Shown: in pieces, positions 22,795 to 33,467 of the stretch
Position numbering within the stretch: the stretch's first letter is position 1
How the letters are laid out: each line of letters starts with the position of its first letter
Translations under genes and position numbers: made by a program
Assembly: GCA_001632435.1 (NCBI GenBank)
Contig: KV423973.1
Location: 62,001-126,000 of the forward strand
Length of the DNA: 64,000 bases
From: Calocera cornea HHB12733
Lineage: Eukaryota; Basidiomycota; Dacrymycetes; Dacrymycetales; Dacrymycetaceae
Direction: 5' to 3'
The notes under the pieces: generated by a model
What the model saw: only the letters and a program-made list of their open reading frames with translations
Database searches by the model: none
Told to the model about the DNA's origin: nothing

Positions 22795-24090
22795 AATGGG
22801 AGGGAACGGAGAGCAGTAGGATGCACAATGGCATCCTGAAGCACAGACAACTATAAGTAGGGGACAAGGAGCGGCTGAGTGAGATCATTCATCGCCGAGA
22901 GCGGGATGCATGGGTCGTTTGGCGACGTGATCAAGGTATGCCCCACGTAGTGACGAAACACAGAGTGGATCATTGTTCATTCTGTCGAAGTGGATGAGCC
23001 CGAGCTTCGAACGATTAGACCGTGTGAAAAGAACGCCGATGGCAAGCGCCCAGCGCTATTTCCGGGGGCGGTGAGGCGGTGCTCCCCGTGTCTTATGTAA
23101 CTCCGCCCGGCTCCGAGACAGACGCCCTGCGCTTAGTACTTTTAGTATCTGACCAGTCACGGTGGTTGACATTCGAACTCGCGCGCGGTTTTGACGCGTT
23201 CTTGCCCCCCCGGGTCACATTACATTGCACTAAGCATGCTCAGGTGTGAGTCTGCCTTATTTATCATGCTAACTTACATAACATGTGGGGATGATATTGG
23301 CCTGGTGATGGGAGAGCACGTCGAACCCAAAGGTGAAGCCTGCGCCACGCGCGCATATGCTTCCGCTCAAACTCGCGCTTCCAACTCTACCTACAACTTC
23401 CAATCGTCTGCGGCTGCTCTCCTCGGACAAGGGAAGCTGGTCACGGGCCGACGATTGAGGCAATTGCTATGCTGGCTGACCATGCCGTCTCCCCGTGCAA
23501 CGTGGACAGCAAAATGCTACAAATCGTTCCCCCAGATCTAGCCCTCTTTCGAGACAAGCATGGTCAAGCCCGACAGCATGCGATGTTCCTGCCTACCATG
23601 CGACAGGAAGAGCGCGATACACCTTCTCTGCCAGTGTGTCTATGTTCGGCTACTGGCCAGTTACCGGATCCGGACGTCCTTCCCTTGCCCTGTGTCGTTC
23701 TGTACCTGGCAGTTCCTTTGGAGCAGATTTTCTCACACACTAAGATGGAATGCCTGGTCGTCTGATTATCTCGAAATGACGGCACGAGTACTATCTAATC
23801 GGGCTCTCCACTCCCGTGTTCCCGATTTTGAACTGCCCTTGATAGGCCCAGGGCTGGGAAGCAGGCGCCCATCTGCGGCTTGGTCACGCTCCCGCCGCGG
23901 GGATGAGGACCTTCCGCGTTCGCACTGCGAGCACCTGAATGAATGACCCCTTCCCTACGTCTGCTGGCACGGTCTAATTCCACCCGGTTCTGGTCTCTTA
24001 TCTGGTCTCCGAGGGACGGCAACTGTATAAGAGGTCGGAGGATATCCGGTCAGACGTGAGCGTGGTAGCAGCGCACGCCCGTCCTTCATC
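22795..24090. other. Intergenic region with degraded repeats
   Basis: Promoter side of the M20 gene and of the membrane-protein gene. It contains a repeat B copy (about 23150-23240) preceded by a scrap of repeat A body (GGCTCCGAGACAGACG near 23110). No gene is supported; the frame at 23560-23946 looks coincidental. Confidence 0.45.
23150..23240 (-). repeat. Repeat B copy 1 (second tRNA-like family)
   Basis: On the minus strand the sequence reads TTAGTGCAATG, a box A-like start, and GCGCGAGTTCGAATGTCAACC, a box B, ending in CACCGTGACTGG. The same ordered words occur at 31015-31100 and 46543-46630. The middle part of this copy is diverged. Confidence 0.55.
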
Positions 24091-25323
24091 ATGTCGTCCG
24101 CAGCCTCCACCAACTCCACCGAATACGACAGCTCTCCCATCGCCGTGGGAGGTACCCAGAATGCACTCCTCGGTGGACTGGCTATGATGGGTCTTTACGG
24201 TACGCAGCGCTGGAACGGTCTCGTCGGCATCGCTGACGCTTATTCTAGGTGTGCATTTCGTGTTGTTCTGCGCTACGGTGTACGTCCTGTGCATCCGACC
24301 GAAGCGTCAGATCAACTGGGTGCTGCTTGTGTCCGGCATCTTCGTCTTTATCTTCACCAGCATGGACCTCTTCATCGAATGTCACCGTCTGCTCATCGGC
24401 TTACTGTATATGCCGGTCGGACCTGTCAGCGACGCGTATTTCAACAGTGGTGGAGATTGGCCATTTGGACTGCAGGACACGGTCCGGGTGATCAACGTCC
24501 TGATTGCGGATGCCGTTCTGGTGCGTGAGATGGTGCAATTTGTGATCCCTGGTACACCGGCTAATGCCCACCAAAGACATATCGCGTTTGGTGCGTATGG
24601 GAACGGCGCTGGTATGTCGTTATCTTCAACATTCTGTGCTGGCTGGCTACTGTGGGTAAGCCCTGCGGATGAATCACGATCAAACGTGATTTCCTGACAT
24701 CTATCGCCACAGTTACCAGCATCCGCATTCTTCAGCTGCAGATATTCTGGATCGAGACACCCGTGGACTTCTTCTACTTGACGGACATGACAAAATGGTC
24801 GCTCGCAACGCAGTGCCTAACTCTGGCGCAGACGGTAACGGCAACCGCCCTCATCGGCTTCCGCCGATGGCAGATTGACAGCGTGGCATACTCTCCTCCA
24901 GAACGCAAGGTGTCCACCGCGGGTCGCATTCTGGTGGAGTCAGCCATCCTGTACACGGGGTTGATGGCGTGCAACGTGGGTGCGACGGCGCCTCAGAATC
25001 CCGGGCTATTCGTCATTCTCAGTCTGGTGCGTCACCACCTTCGTCTTCATTATCTGATGCTAACCATCCTCCAGATGAGTCCGATCATTGGGATCTCGTT
25101 GTCCGGAATCACCATTCGCGTGGCACTAGGGCTCAGCTCAGACTCGAAGCGCAACTCGCTACGGCCCAACGGCATGACCACTGGCACCGGCCTCGACATG
25201 TCAGGTCAACGCGACAAGAACAGCCAGCACACTGGTGATGACGACAGAACTGAGTGGGACGGCCAAGACAGTGTCGGTCTGCAGCCTATGAGCAGGGGCA
25301 TCGGAGCGCAAGAAGCCGCCTAG
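24091..25323 (+). CDS. Multi-pass membrane protein of unknown function (basidiomycete family)
   Basis: I do not know its function. About six exons: the first ends at GGLAMMGLYG, then a membrane-rich exon (VHFVLFCATVYVLCI, WVLLVSGIFVFIFTSMDL), a loop with FNSGGDWPFG, IADAVL, then YRVWCVWERRWYVVIFNIL, IRILQLQIFW, TQCLTLAQTVTATALIGF, ILVESAILYTGLMACNV, and finally SPIIGISLSGITIRVALGL, followed by a hydrophilic tail of about 70 residues rich in Asp, Ser and Gln. The topology of about seven helices, the YR.w.VW.rRW motif and the terminal IxIRVAlG motif match a family that is abundant in Agaricomycetes and annotated only as hypothetical. The start was chosen at the first ATG, in a short Ser/Thr-rich leader. 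Confidence 0.75.
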
Positions 25324-25489
25324 CCAGTATCATTATATCGTTGTCGCTATGAAGTATTTCTTCCTACCGCTCTTCGTTTTCTCTGTGCCGAGTGGCTGAA
25401 GTCTGTGTATACGTAGCGTCTTGATAATGAAGTCACGTCATCTTGATAAGCAGAGGAGCAAAAGGGATGCCACCGATAGCACGGAGGGG

Positions 25490-25590
25490 GGTCGTGGGGT
25501 CGTCTCCGATGAACGTCAGGAACAGTGCGGCTCCGAGACGGCTTGCCTCTGCCTATCTTCCAACATGTTCCCGCCAGTCTGTATGATAAA
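25490..25590 (-). repeat. Degraded fragment of repeat A body
   Basis: The words GTCTCCGATG, AGTGCGGCTCCGAGACGG, CTTCCAACATGTTCCCGC follow the order of the repeat A body in reverse orientation, with many changes. No head is present. Confidence 0.45.
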
Positions 25591-25679
25591 TATTAATACA
25601 GTCCAAGAATCTCAAGACATACATGGGAAAGCAGTGCAGAGTACAAAATACACGCGACATTAATGAGATGATAGGACGA

Positions 25680-28148
25680 TTAACCGTGCTTCGACAAATA
25701 CTCCTCGACCTGCTCCACTAGCTCCGCTTTTTTCTTCCCGGCAGGCACGATGTCGCGACCTCTTAAGAAGGCGGTGAGCTGTACGACGGTCATCTGCGAA
25801 ATCTGTCAGAATACAATAACGTGTACACGGGAGTCATCTGTTACCTTGCCCAACTGTCCGGAACTGTGCCGCGCGCGTATTTCAGCTTCGTCCACTGTCG
25901 TCTCCTGCCATGACATTAGAGATAAGAATGTGGAGCACAGAGGACGTGCGCTTACTGCTGCTCGCTTGGCACCAGTCGCGACCGTTACGGCCCCCGTGCT
26001 GCGCTTATCGGCATCCACCGCATCTTTAAACTCCTCGATCAACTTCCCAGCTCGCTGATGCGATTCGCGTCAGAATCACTCCAAATGCTATCAGAATATG
26101 TTACGCACTTTTTGTATTGACGTGTAGTTCGGCACCGTAAGGTCTTCAAACTCCTCAATATTGAATTCTTCGTTGAACGCCGCTGCTTCCAAGTTCTTGT
26201 AGTGCAGGCGAAGGGATGGATTCGGATAGTTGTCCGCATCGTACCCGGAGCGGATGGTGAGTTTGGTGATGAGCGCCAGTGCCGTCTCCTTCTCATGCTC
26301 ATTGCACCGCATCATGGCGTCGTAAGCAGACTCGCGGATGTCGTCCGCGAACGGGAAGGGGATCATGTGAAAGCCGGGCGGCAGCAACTGCGCACCCGAG
26401 TCTGGGTCGACCACTTCCTCCTGCGGCAGGAGGGCAACGAATTGTGGCGTGTAGCCGCGTCGGGTCACGGCGAGTGCGATGCCGATCTTTTCCTTTTTCG
26501 AGAGCGAATGTAAAAGTGCGGTGAATGTGCGTGTGCTCCCGGTATAGTTCTGCTCGTACGTGAGAAAGCTAGCTCGACTGAAATAAGAAACCGCTCACAT
26601 CTTCCGACGGGTATAGGAACGTCGAGTGCTTGACATTGTCGAAGAACGTGAGCTCGCTCCGATCCTTGAATCCAAGAATCTTGATCCCCGGCTCCAAGTC
26701 CATACTGCGCAGTTCCTTCATCTTGTCCTGAGTGAAAAGCACCTCGTGCCGTGTGACCGCCGGGACACCTTCAGCAGAAAGGATATTGCCTCGCTTGCCG
26801 GACGCCTTGGGCTTCTTGTCTTCCTCGTTGTCGACGTCCATCGCGTCCTCAGGTGGGGGCTTGACGTCGTCGTCCCAGGTCTTGCCAAAGGGGAGGGCGT
26901 AGCGGATGTCGGTTTTCGGGACTTCGCCTTGGTCATCCTGCAATACCGTCAGCGCCGTTACAGGCTCCATGTGATCACGGGGCACACCTTGTCGATGTAC
27001 GTCGTCTTGATGCTTGCCTCTTTGAGGACGCCGTCTCTGTCCACCAGATACTTGTACTGTCCCTTACTCTGTACAGTCACGAGTCCGTATCTGTCGACGT
27101 AGTCAGTGCATGCAGCCTGTAGCTCAAGAAGGCGGCGCACCCCTTGATATCAATCACTATGCCTTCAGCGAGCGTCATCGGAATATGGAACAGCGTTCTC
27201 CTGGGGATCTCCCTAACCTGCATCTCCCTAATGAGCTCATCAAAGCTTCTCAACAGATCCGCGCCCGAGTCGAAGTCGTCTTCCTGGCCCTCGCGGCTCA
27301 GCGCCTCCCTCCAGAACTTGCGCGTGTCGAACGGCCGCCCCGGGCGCGAGATGAAGAACGGTACGATGTTCCAGCCGTGGTCGTAGAGGTCTCCGGCGCG
27401 TGTGCGGGCTGCTTGACGCAGCTTGGCTGCACGGTCGGCGGTCATACCCGCGACGGGGTCGTCGTTGTCCGTGATGAGGAAGACGCGACGGGTGCTTGTT
27501 TTAGGTGCTCTGGCGCAGGGCAATTAGCACCTGGACCAGAGGCACGACGCAGAGACTCACCCAATCCGGAGAAGTGCATTGCATGCGCTCAGCATGTCTC
27601 CAACCGGCATGTGCTCTGCGCTCGGCTTAAATCGCTTATGGAGGTAATTCGGATTTTTCTCTTGCTCTGTTGGGGTCAGTGAGCGGTGGCGACGTGCAAG
27701 AGGGAACGACGCACGAGCAAGGATCTGCATCTGCTCCTGTATGCTCTGGGCGGTGATGACCCCGACGTCCTTGTAGACATACATTGACCGATGGTCACCT
27801 TTTTTCTCGAGCTGTACCAGTCATGGTCAGTGGTGGCGCCTTGTCCATGTTCGGCACACGCACTGTGTCCCAGAAGACGATCCCGACCGAGTCGGCCGGG
27901 CCGACGACGACCTTGCGTTTCTGCAGCTCCAACGCGCTGCGCAGGGCAATCTCAAAGTTTGTCCGTCCCTTGTTTTGCCCCTCGTCGTCGTCCTGCTGCA
28001 GGTCGTCGCGCAGCTCGTGCATCGACTCGCTGCATTGGATGGCGAAGATGATGGCGTCCTTCGAGCTGGTCTGCCAGTCAGAGTAGTCGACCTCCACCTC
28101 CTCGCCCGCGTCGTCCAGCCGCCAGTCGGAGTAGTCGTTTGTGGCCAT
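25680..28148 (-). CDS. KU70: Ku70, ATP-dependent DNA helicase II subunit 1
   Basis: With Ku80 it binds DNA double-strand ends in the nucleus for non-homologous end joining and telomere maintenance. Ten exons: 28148-27864, 27811-27715, 27666-27561, 27509-27141, 27090-26988, 26937-26599, 26549-26109, 26054-25956, 25904-25845 and 25793-25680, summing to 2013 bp (670 residues). Seen: an acidic N-terminus, the vWA-like domain (AIIFAIQCSESMHE, GIVFWDT, RRVFLITDNDDP, WNIVPFFISRPGRPFD), the beta-barrel core (VTRHEVLFTQDKMKELRSMD, GIKILGFKDRSELTFF, YTGSTRTFTALLHSL, PPGFHMIPFPFADDIR) and a C-terminal SAP domain (MTVVQLTAFLRGRDI, AELVEQVEEYL). An alternative ATG at 28163 would add five residues. Divergent from IMP1 with only about 190 bp between them. 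Confidence 0.93.
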
Positions 28149-28338
28149 GCTGCTGCTGCTCAAGCAGAGTGTGCGAAGTAAAGGTGTGTATGCGCCGTAC
28201 TTATGTCGACGCCGACGCGACCAGTCACCTCCCCCAGATCCACGAGATGCCTCCGTGCACGCGTCTTGAATTCTTTTCGAGTCGACTCTGCCGCTCGCTG
28301 TCCAACCTGGACGCTCAGAATAGGGGGCGTGGAGAGCA
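28149..28338. promoter_or_regulatory. Shared 190-bp divergent promoter, Ku70 / IMP1
   Basis: Spacer between the two divergent start codons; it must hold both core promoters and both 5' leaders. No motif is claimed. Confidence 0.5.
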
Positions 28339-29008
28339 ATGACGTGGTATCATCACCTCCGACCGTCTTTCCGGCGGCCGACCTGGTGGGACGTCCTGCA
28401 CTATGGTACACGGGCAGTACAGGGCATCGGCATCGTCTGGGTCATCCAGAACTACGTCGTCGACATGCGCTCGGTACGCAGCTCTCAGCCATAGTCATGT
28501 ACAGCGCTAAGCCAACCATACACAGTGCATAGGCGCATCAATGCTCCCCACACTCCGCGCGGAAGGCACCTGGGTCCTGATATCGCGCTACCCGCCCGCG
28601 CTCCGTCCCCCAAGCCTGAAGATTGGCGACCTCGTCTCTGCCCAGTCGCCCGTCCGGCCCGACCGGGAAGTCTGCAAGCGCGTCATCGGCCTCCCGGGGG
28701 ATACGGTGTGCGTGGACCCGGTCGGGGCTGCGAGGGGGCATGGAGGGTGGGAGGACGGCGCGGGGGGTAGGGAGCACGTCGTGGTGCCGAAGGGACACGT
28801 GTGGGTCGCGGGGGACAACATGTCGGGGAGCATTGACAGTAGGATGTTTGGCCCCATCAGCTTAGCGCTAATAAGGGGCAAAGTCTTCTACCGGGTATGT
28901 CCTCCGTCAATGCTACAAAATTCTGCTCTAACAGTCTTGAAGCTGCTGCCTAACCCCGGTCCGCTAGAGAACGCCCTGCACGAACTCGATATCGACGACG
29001 ACGATTGA
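28339..29008 (+). CDS. IMP1: Mitochondrial inner membrane protease subunit 1
   Basis: S26-family Ser/Lys signal peptidase that removes sorting signals on the outer face of the inner membrane. Exons 28339-28473 and 28526-29008 give 205 residues. The N-terminal helix (GIGIVWVIQNYVVDM) is the membrane anchor. GASMLPTL carries the catalytic Ser, VCKRVIGLPGD the catalytic Lys, and GHVWVAGDNMSGSIDSRMFGPI is the conserved C-terminal box; GKVFYRVCPP follows as expected. I kept the second exon open to the stop at 29008: a possible GTATGT..CAG intron near 28895 is 40 bp and would break the frame. The acidic tail (LDIDDDD) is unremarkable. A partner IMP2 is not in the window. Confidence 0.92.
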
Positions 29009-29729
29009 GTCCATGTGCCTCGGCATCGACTGATCCATTCACTCCGATGATTATGATACCTTGCCGGATCCATGGATCCAGCTACGCTTACTATGATCCA
29101 GCCTTTTGATCGCCTGTGGCTGCTCAAACCGGCTGTGAGAGCCGCTCGCCGCGCGTGAAGGTACGTCGCTGGTGACGCAAGGATGCTCCAAGGTCCGGAG
29201 GACACGATGTGGAAATACGGATAATGAGGGAGAGCTGGAGGCTTGTAGCGGGTAGTGTAAGTATTCATCCGATAATCAAATCATTCTCGTTTGCAGATGC
29301 AACATTCCCACCGCCGGGGCCGACAACCCCGAATATCTTCTGCCTTCCAGTCCGTTCCGATCTGCTCGATGCCAGGTCACCTGCACCATCCTGCCAAATC
29401 GACCTTCCAGCTCGGTCTGCTCACTTCGTGGAGAGACCATCTTCCCCTTCCATCATCAGGCACCGCACTGTGCCCTTCCCCACGCCGATTGGACAATCCT
29501 TCCTCAACCGAACATCAACAATTACCGACCGCAGTCCGACGGCGTCATTTGGCAAGGTCACTTGCTCGAAGAAGGCTGATCACCTGTGCAGGTGACTCGA
29601 TATTGCCCGATCCCTTGATGGCCGCCCGAAAAGTTGATGATGCTCCTCCTCAGGGAAAGCGCATATAACCCGCTCTCTCCGCCCCTCCCACAACCCAGAC
29701 AACCGCCGCAACAATCCAGTCTTCCCACA
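29009..29729. other. Intergenic region, no supported gene
   Basis: Open frames at 29209-29668 have no recognisable features. The region presumably carries the promoter of the small secreted protein gene; a CATATAA word lies at about 29661-29667, some 65 bp before its start codon. Confidence 0.4.
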
Positions 29730-29900
29730 ATGCGCTTCATCTACCTCAGCACCATCCTCTTCGCCCTCGTCGGGAGCACCCACGCCGTCTTCTGCGGACT
29801 ACCGTGCTGCGAGCCGCCCTGCCACGAGTGCGTGCTGCTTGGTGGATGCTGCCCGAAGACGTGCCCGCCTGGGTACCCGACGGATGGGCTCAAGGTCTGA
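29730..29900 (+). CDS. Small secreted cysteine-rich protein
   Basis: A 56-residue protein with a clear signal peptide (MRFIYLSTILFALVGSTHA, cleavage expected after THA) and a mature part of about 37 residues with eight cysteines at positions 22, 26, 27, 31, 34, 40, 41 and 45, including two CC pairs, and several prolines. Even cysteine number, size and signal peptide fit the small secreted protein class of fungi, whose members include effectors and structural peptides; I recognise no specific family. ATG context CACAATGC. A GGTGAG donor lies just past the stop, so a longer spliced form is possible but not needed. Confidence 0.6.
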   Translation: MRFIYLSTILFALVGSTHAVFCGLPCCEPPCHECVLLGGCCPKTCPPGYPTDGLKV

Positions 29901-30173
29901 GGTGAGTTCTGGGCGACTCTGATGCGGTGTAATGATCTGATGATTGGCAGGTGTACACGTATACCTTGCCGGCGGAGATCGGGCGAGGAGCTCAAGTGAC
30001 GAGCTGGACGCGGACAAGAGGCACGTGGTGCAGCCGTTGGAACTTCACACTTTGCCACCACCATCGCGCATATCTCGCTCCCCCTCCAGCACCTCCCTAG
30101 ATATTGCTACCTATCACAGCAAGTGTCTTCTGTCTCTCGTATGCACATGTCTACCAAGTCCAGGCCGTACGCG

Positions 30174-30758
30174 ATGAAGCCCCTCCCGCAAGAGATCTGG
30201 CGTGACGTGTTCATCGCCGCGTATCGCTCGCTCCTTCAACTGAGCCTCGAGAACAACCACGCAGACTCCATCGCCCTAGCCATGCGGATCAAGAAGATCG
30301 GCCATCGCGAGAGGCTGATCATGACGCTCTCCACCGTCTGCAAGGCATGGCGTGACATCGTCGAGAGCACGTCGGCGCTGTGGACCGACCTCTCCTGCCC
30401 GCTCACCACGAACGGAGAGAACGCGGACAATGCAAGCGCCTTGCGGCATCTTCAGAAGGGAATCAGGCTGTCCCGACATCGGACGCTCAGCATACGCATC
30501 TTCATGTACGGCCTGTGGGACAAGTCGCCCTCCTGCGATATCGCCCTGGACGCCGTGTCGCCCCACATGGGCCGCGTTCGTCACTTCAAGATCGTCTACG
30601 TGCGGACGCGGCCGGATGGAAGGATAATAGAGGGAGCGACTTCGTTGGTCATCCCGCAACTGGCACCGGAGTACATCAACTCTGCTCTCGCGGAAGCTCG
30701 CTCGCTCTTCGGCGGAAAGGCGCATCACCCTACCGCTCGGCGGTGGAGGACTCCATGA
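30174..30758 (+). CDS. F-box-like protein (paralogue 1)
   Basis: 194 residues without introns. The N-terminus MKPLPQEIWRDVFIAAYRSLL has the LPxEIWxxIF pattern of F-box-like domains, which recruit targets to SCF ubiquitin ligases. It continues with a family block VCKAWRDIVESTSALWTDLS, then LSRHRTLSIRIFMYG and SPHMGRVRHFKIVYV. Basidiomycete F-box-like proteins are usually 400-600 residues with leucine-rich C-terminal parts, so this is short and may be a truncated copy. The start was chosen at the Met that aligns with the paralogue at 31523 and the pseudogene at 18482; an upstream Met at 30123 is possible. Confidence 0.6.
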   Translation: MKPLPQEIWRDVFIAAYRSLLQLSLENNHADSIALAMRIKKIGHRERLIMTLSTVCKAWRDIVESTSALWTDLSCPLTTNGENADNASALRHLQKGIRLSRHRTLSIRIFMYGLWDKSPSCDIALDAVSPHMGRVRHFKIVYVRTRPDGRIIEGATSLVIPQLAPEYINSALAEARSLFGGKAHHPTARRWRTP

Positions 30759-31014
30759 GCGTCTGCTGTCATGGCGGCCCGTTCTCATCACATCCCTGAG
30801 CACATCCGTATATCCCTCTTCCTTCGTCCTGGCATACAGTACAATGTGATTTGCAGCAACGCGGCCTGGCTAGCATATGCCAGCCTCACATCCTACATAG
30901 GTGTGCACTGGAATGAGATAACAAACACAAACAGTGCACCTTGGGCTCCGAAACAATTACTTTGCTTCTGGTCTCATCGGTCAAATTACCAAGTGATTTC
31001 GCGTGGATAGCTTC

Positions 31015-31100
31015 AAACCAGTCACGGTGGTTCATATTCGAATGCGCGCGTTAGCTCAACCCGTTCTGGGTCCCCCGAACCCATAACCATTGCAGTAGAA
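31015..31100 (-). repeat. Repeat B copy 2
   Basis: Shares with the copy at 46543 an uninterrupted stretch TGGGTCCCCCGAACCCATAA followed by CCATTGCA, and starts with CAGTCACGGTGG. On the minus strand this reads as box A (TGCAATGGTTATGGG) and a box B-like word (GCGCATTCGAATATGAACC). Confidence 0.6.
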
Positions 31101-31522
31101 ACGCTTTGGGATGTAAGGATACCGTATCCATCTTATCTAGCCACTACTCGGCTCGGCATGGGTGAAAACGCGTCTTACTAATTTAGTGCATCATGTTGCA
31201 GTTATGAAAATCAAAATTCAGCGCAACACACACTTAATTGGTACTTCACCCTTACATACATAGCACCTCCATCTTCCGATCATTCCAACCTCGGCATCTT
31301 ATCGCGCACCTCGCAAGTTTGAGAAATTGAGACAGGGTGATATAGGAAGCCGCCTAGACGCGGCCTCTTATCAGTGGAGCCCCATCGTAACCCTCATCCC
31401 ACGCGCATATATCTGCTCTCCGCCTCCCATCCTCTCTCCACGTCGCGTCCAACCAAGTCAAACGTCTTGCTAGCCAACGCTCCGGCCCATTCCGCATCGT
31501 CCTTCACTCAAAATCGTTCACG
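31101..31522. other. Upstream region of F-box-like paralogue 2
   Basis: AT-richer spacer between repeat B and the second F-box-like gene. No gene is seen. Confidence 0.4.
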
Positions 31523-32155
31523 ATGAAAGCCCTGCCTACCGAAATTTGGCGCGAGATCTTTCTCGTCGCATACCACTCCCTTCCGCCTGTCAACGCCACT
31601 CAAGATGATGGTGCACATCTGTGCAGCTCAGAAGAGATGTTGCTGTATCCTAGATCACTGCTAGTTGACAAGGTGGCAGCTCGGTTCGACGCTCGTGAAA
31701 TGCTCAAAGCGACGCTGATGGAAGTTTGCACCTCTTGGCGAGACATCATCGTGGACACCTCCGCGTTATGGGTCGACCTCATCTCCCGATGGCAGACTGA
31801 ACCCGACATGAAGACGCACGTCGTGGAAACCGTAATTAGGCTCCAGTGGGACCTCGAACAGTCCCGACGGCAGCCACTCAATGTGTTCGCTCTCGTCCTC
31901 GGAGACTTCGAGTCCAGTCTGATCCTGCTGTTCCTTGAGACGCTCATCCCGCACATCAATCGCGTTCGTTTTCTTATGGTCGGCAGTATATGGGACGAGA
32001 CCATCGAGAGCCTTCCCGCCAGATCTCTCATGACCACGTCGGTCAATACGCTACCGAAGGACGCTCTCGAGAAGCTCATCGAAACGATCCGCGAAAACTT
32101 CGTACCAAGACTGCGTACACCATACGCACTACCTCCGATCGATCGAGCCGAGTAG
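31523..32155 (+). CDS. F-box-like protein (paralogue 2)
   Basis: 210 residues, no introns. MKALPTEIWREIFLVAYHSLPPV is the F-box-like start; the block MEVCTSWRDIIVDTSALWVDL matches paralogue 1, as do SRRQPLNVFALVLGD and IPHINRVRFLMVG. The last 50 residues (SVNTLPKDALEKLIETIRE) do not align. As with paralogue 1, the leucine-rich part expected of an adaptor is missing, so target binding is unproven. The cluster (two intact, one pseudogene at 17663-18482) indicates local family expansion. Confidence 0.6.
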   Translation: MKALPTEIWREIFLVAYHSLPPVNATQDDGAHLCSSEEMLLYPRSLLVDKVAARFDAREMLKATLMEVCTSWRDIIVDTSALWVDLISRWQTEPDMKTHVVETVIRLQWDLEQSRRQPLNVFALVLGDFESSLILLFLETLIPHINRVRFLMVGSIWDETIESLPARSLMTTSVNTLPKDALEKLIETIRENFVPRLRTPYALPPIDRAE

Positions 32156-32604
32156 CGGTTCTGATTCCATGCTGGCTGTTTCGAGTGTCTAGGGGAAGTT
32201 ACGAAAACCAAACAACTGCGTTCCTATGCCGTCGTCGTGTTGTCGTGCGGTGCGATCTGATCTCATTCCTTTCTGCGTTCGACGTCAACAGTTACACGCG
32301 GCCAGCTCTCTCTTAGGCCTCAAGGCAACGCATGGAGAGAGGGGTATGGCGGTGGTCCATGCAGGGATAAAGCACGAAGCCACCTGTGTGGTATGCGATA
32401 AGTTATGCAACAGACTAGCGTCCAAGTATTCTATTTGTACAGCCAATGCAATGAATGAGACGACGCACAATGAGCCGGATCGTAGGTTGGCGTTCACGTG
32501 GGTTGACTTGGTTAGAAGGCGGTGAGGTGATGGGTAAAAGAAAACGATTAGAGGCGCGGGTCGTTGGAGGCGGACACAGTGGACAAGACCCGTGTGTGGT
32601 CCAT
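32156..32604. other. Spacer, nothing recognised
   Basis: Between the second F-box-like gene and the next repeat A pair. No gene or shared repeat is seen. Confidence 0.35.
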
Positions 32605-32856
32605 AGCTGAGGTACAGGTCACAAAGGCAAAATGTATGCAATTGACACCGCTGCGCGCATAGCGCAGTGGTAGGCGGGCATGTGCGGCCCAGGACATTAT
32701 CGTGCACAAGCGCGCGAGTTCGAATCCCGCAGTGCGCCATCACTTAAAACCGGGAGTGCGAAACCACTTAAATCTATTGACTTTTTGCCTGTGACGCCCG
32801 ACCGCCACACGGATGCAGACGAGGGCCTTGAATGTACTGTACTCAGAGGGGTGTCG
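32605..32856 (+). repeat. Repeat A copy 5 (truncated body)
   Basis: Leader (GGTACAGGTCACAAAGGCAA), tRNA-like head with box A and box B, CCA, then the body to GACGAGGGCCTTGAATGTAC, where it abuts the inverted copy 6. The truncation point is the same as in copy 3. Confidence 0.7.
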
Positions 32857-33140
32857 GAGACAAGGACAGACTGAGGTCCGGCTCCGAGACACTGCTCCCG
32901 CGAAAATTCCAACATCTTCCTGCGCTCCTGCACGGCCACAGTCTGCATCCGAGGGGCGGTCGGGCTTCTCAGTCAAAAAAAACAATAGATTCAAGTGGTT
33001 TCGCACTGCGGGATTCTAACTTGCGCGCTTGTGCACGATAATGTCCTGGGCCGCACATGCCCGCCTGCCACTGCGTTATGCGCGCAGCGGCGTCAGTTCC
33101 AGATATTTTGCCTTTCTGACCTGTACCTCAGCTATGGACC
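32857..33140 (-). repeat. Repeat A copy 6
   Basis: Complete inverted copy from GTGTCGGAGACAAGG to the leader near 33140. It lacks the 22-bp block between the two GCACT words that copies 1-4 have, so the body joins the head directly; copy 7 shares this deletion, defining a subfamily. Confidence 0.7.
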
Positions 33141-33467
33141 ACACCTCATTTTTGACCCGTTCGCACACGGTGATACTCTTCTTATGTATAAAGCACGGCG
33201 TGTGCAGGGTGCGTGCGGAGGCACGGTCACGCCAGGCCCGACTGTCACTCACTGGCCCATAATGGCCCTTCGAACCTGATACTGTACCCTGCACTACGCG
33301 CGCGGGGCGGACGTTATCGAACCCCATTTTCTGTCTTCTGTGTACGCATGGCATGGGAAGTCACTACCAACTCGACTTCGAGCGTACTAGGGTAACCCGG
33401 CTCGCTTCGCTCATCGTTTTTAATTGAAAGGAGGCATTTTTTTGGGTTATTTACATTACGAACGGTA

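Noticed and set aside
28895..28935. Possible GTATGT..CAG intron near the 3' end of IMP1
   Set aside because: It is 40 bp, shorter than other introns here, and its removal shifts the frame into an early stop; the unspliced reading fits the family.
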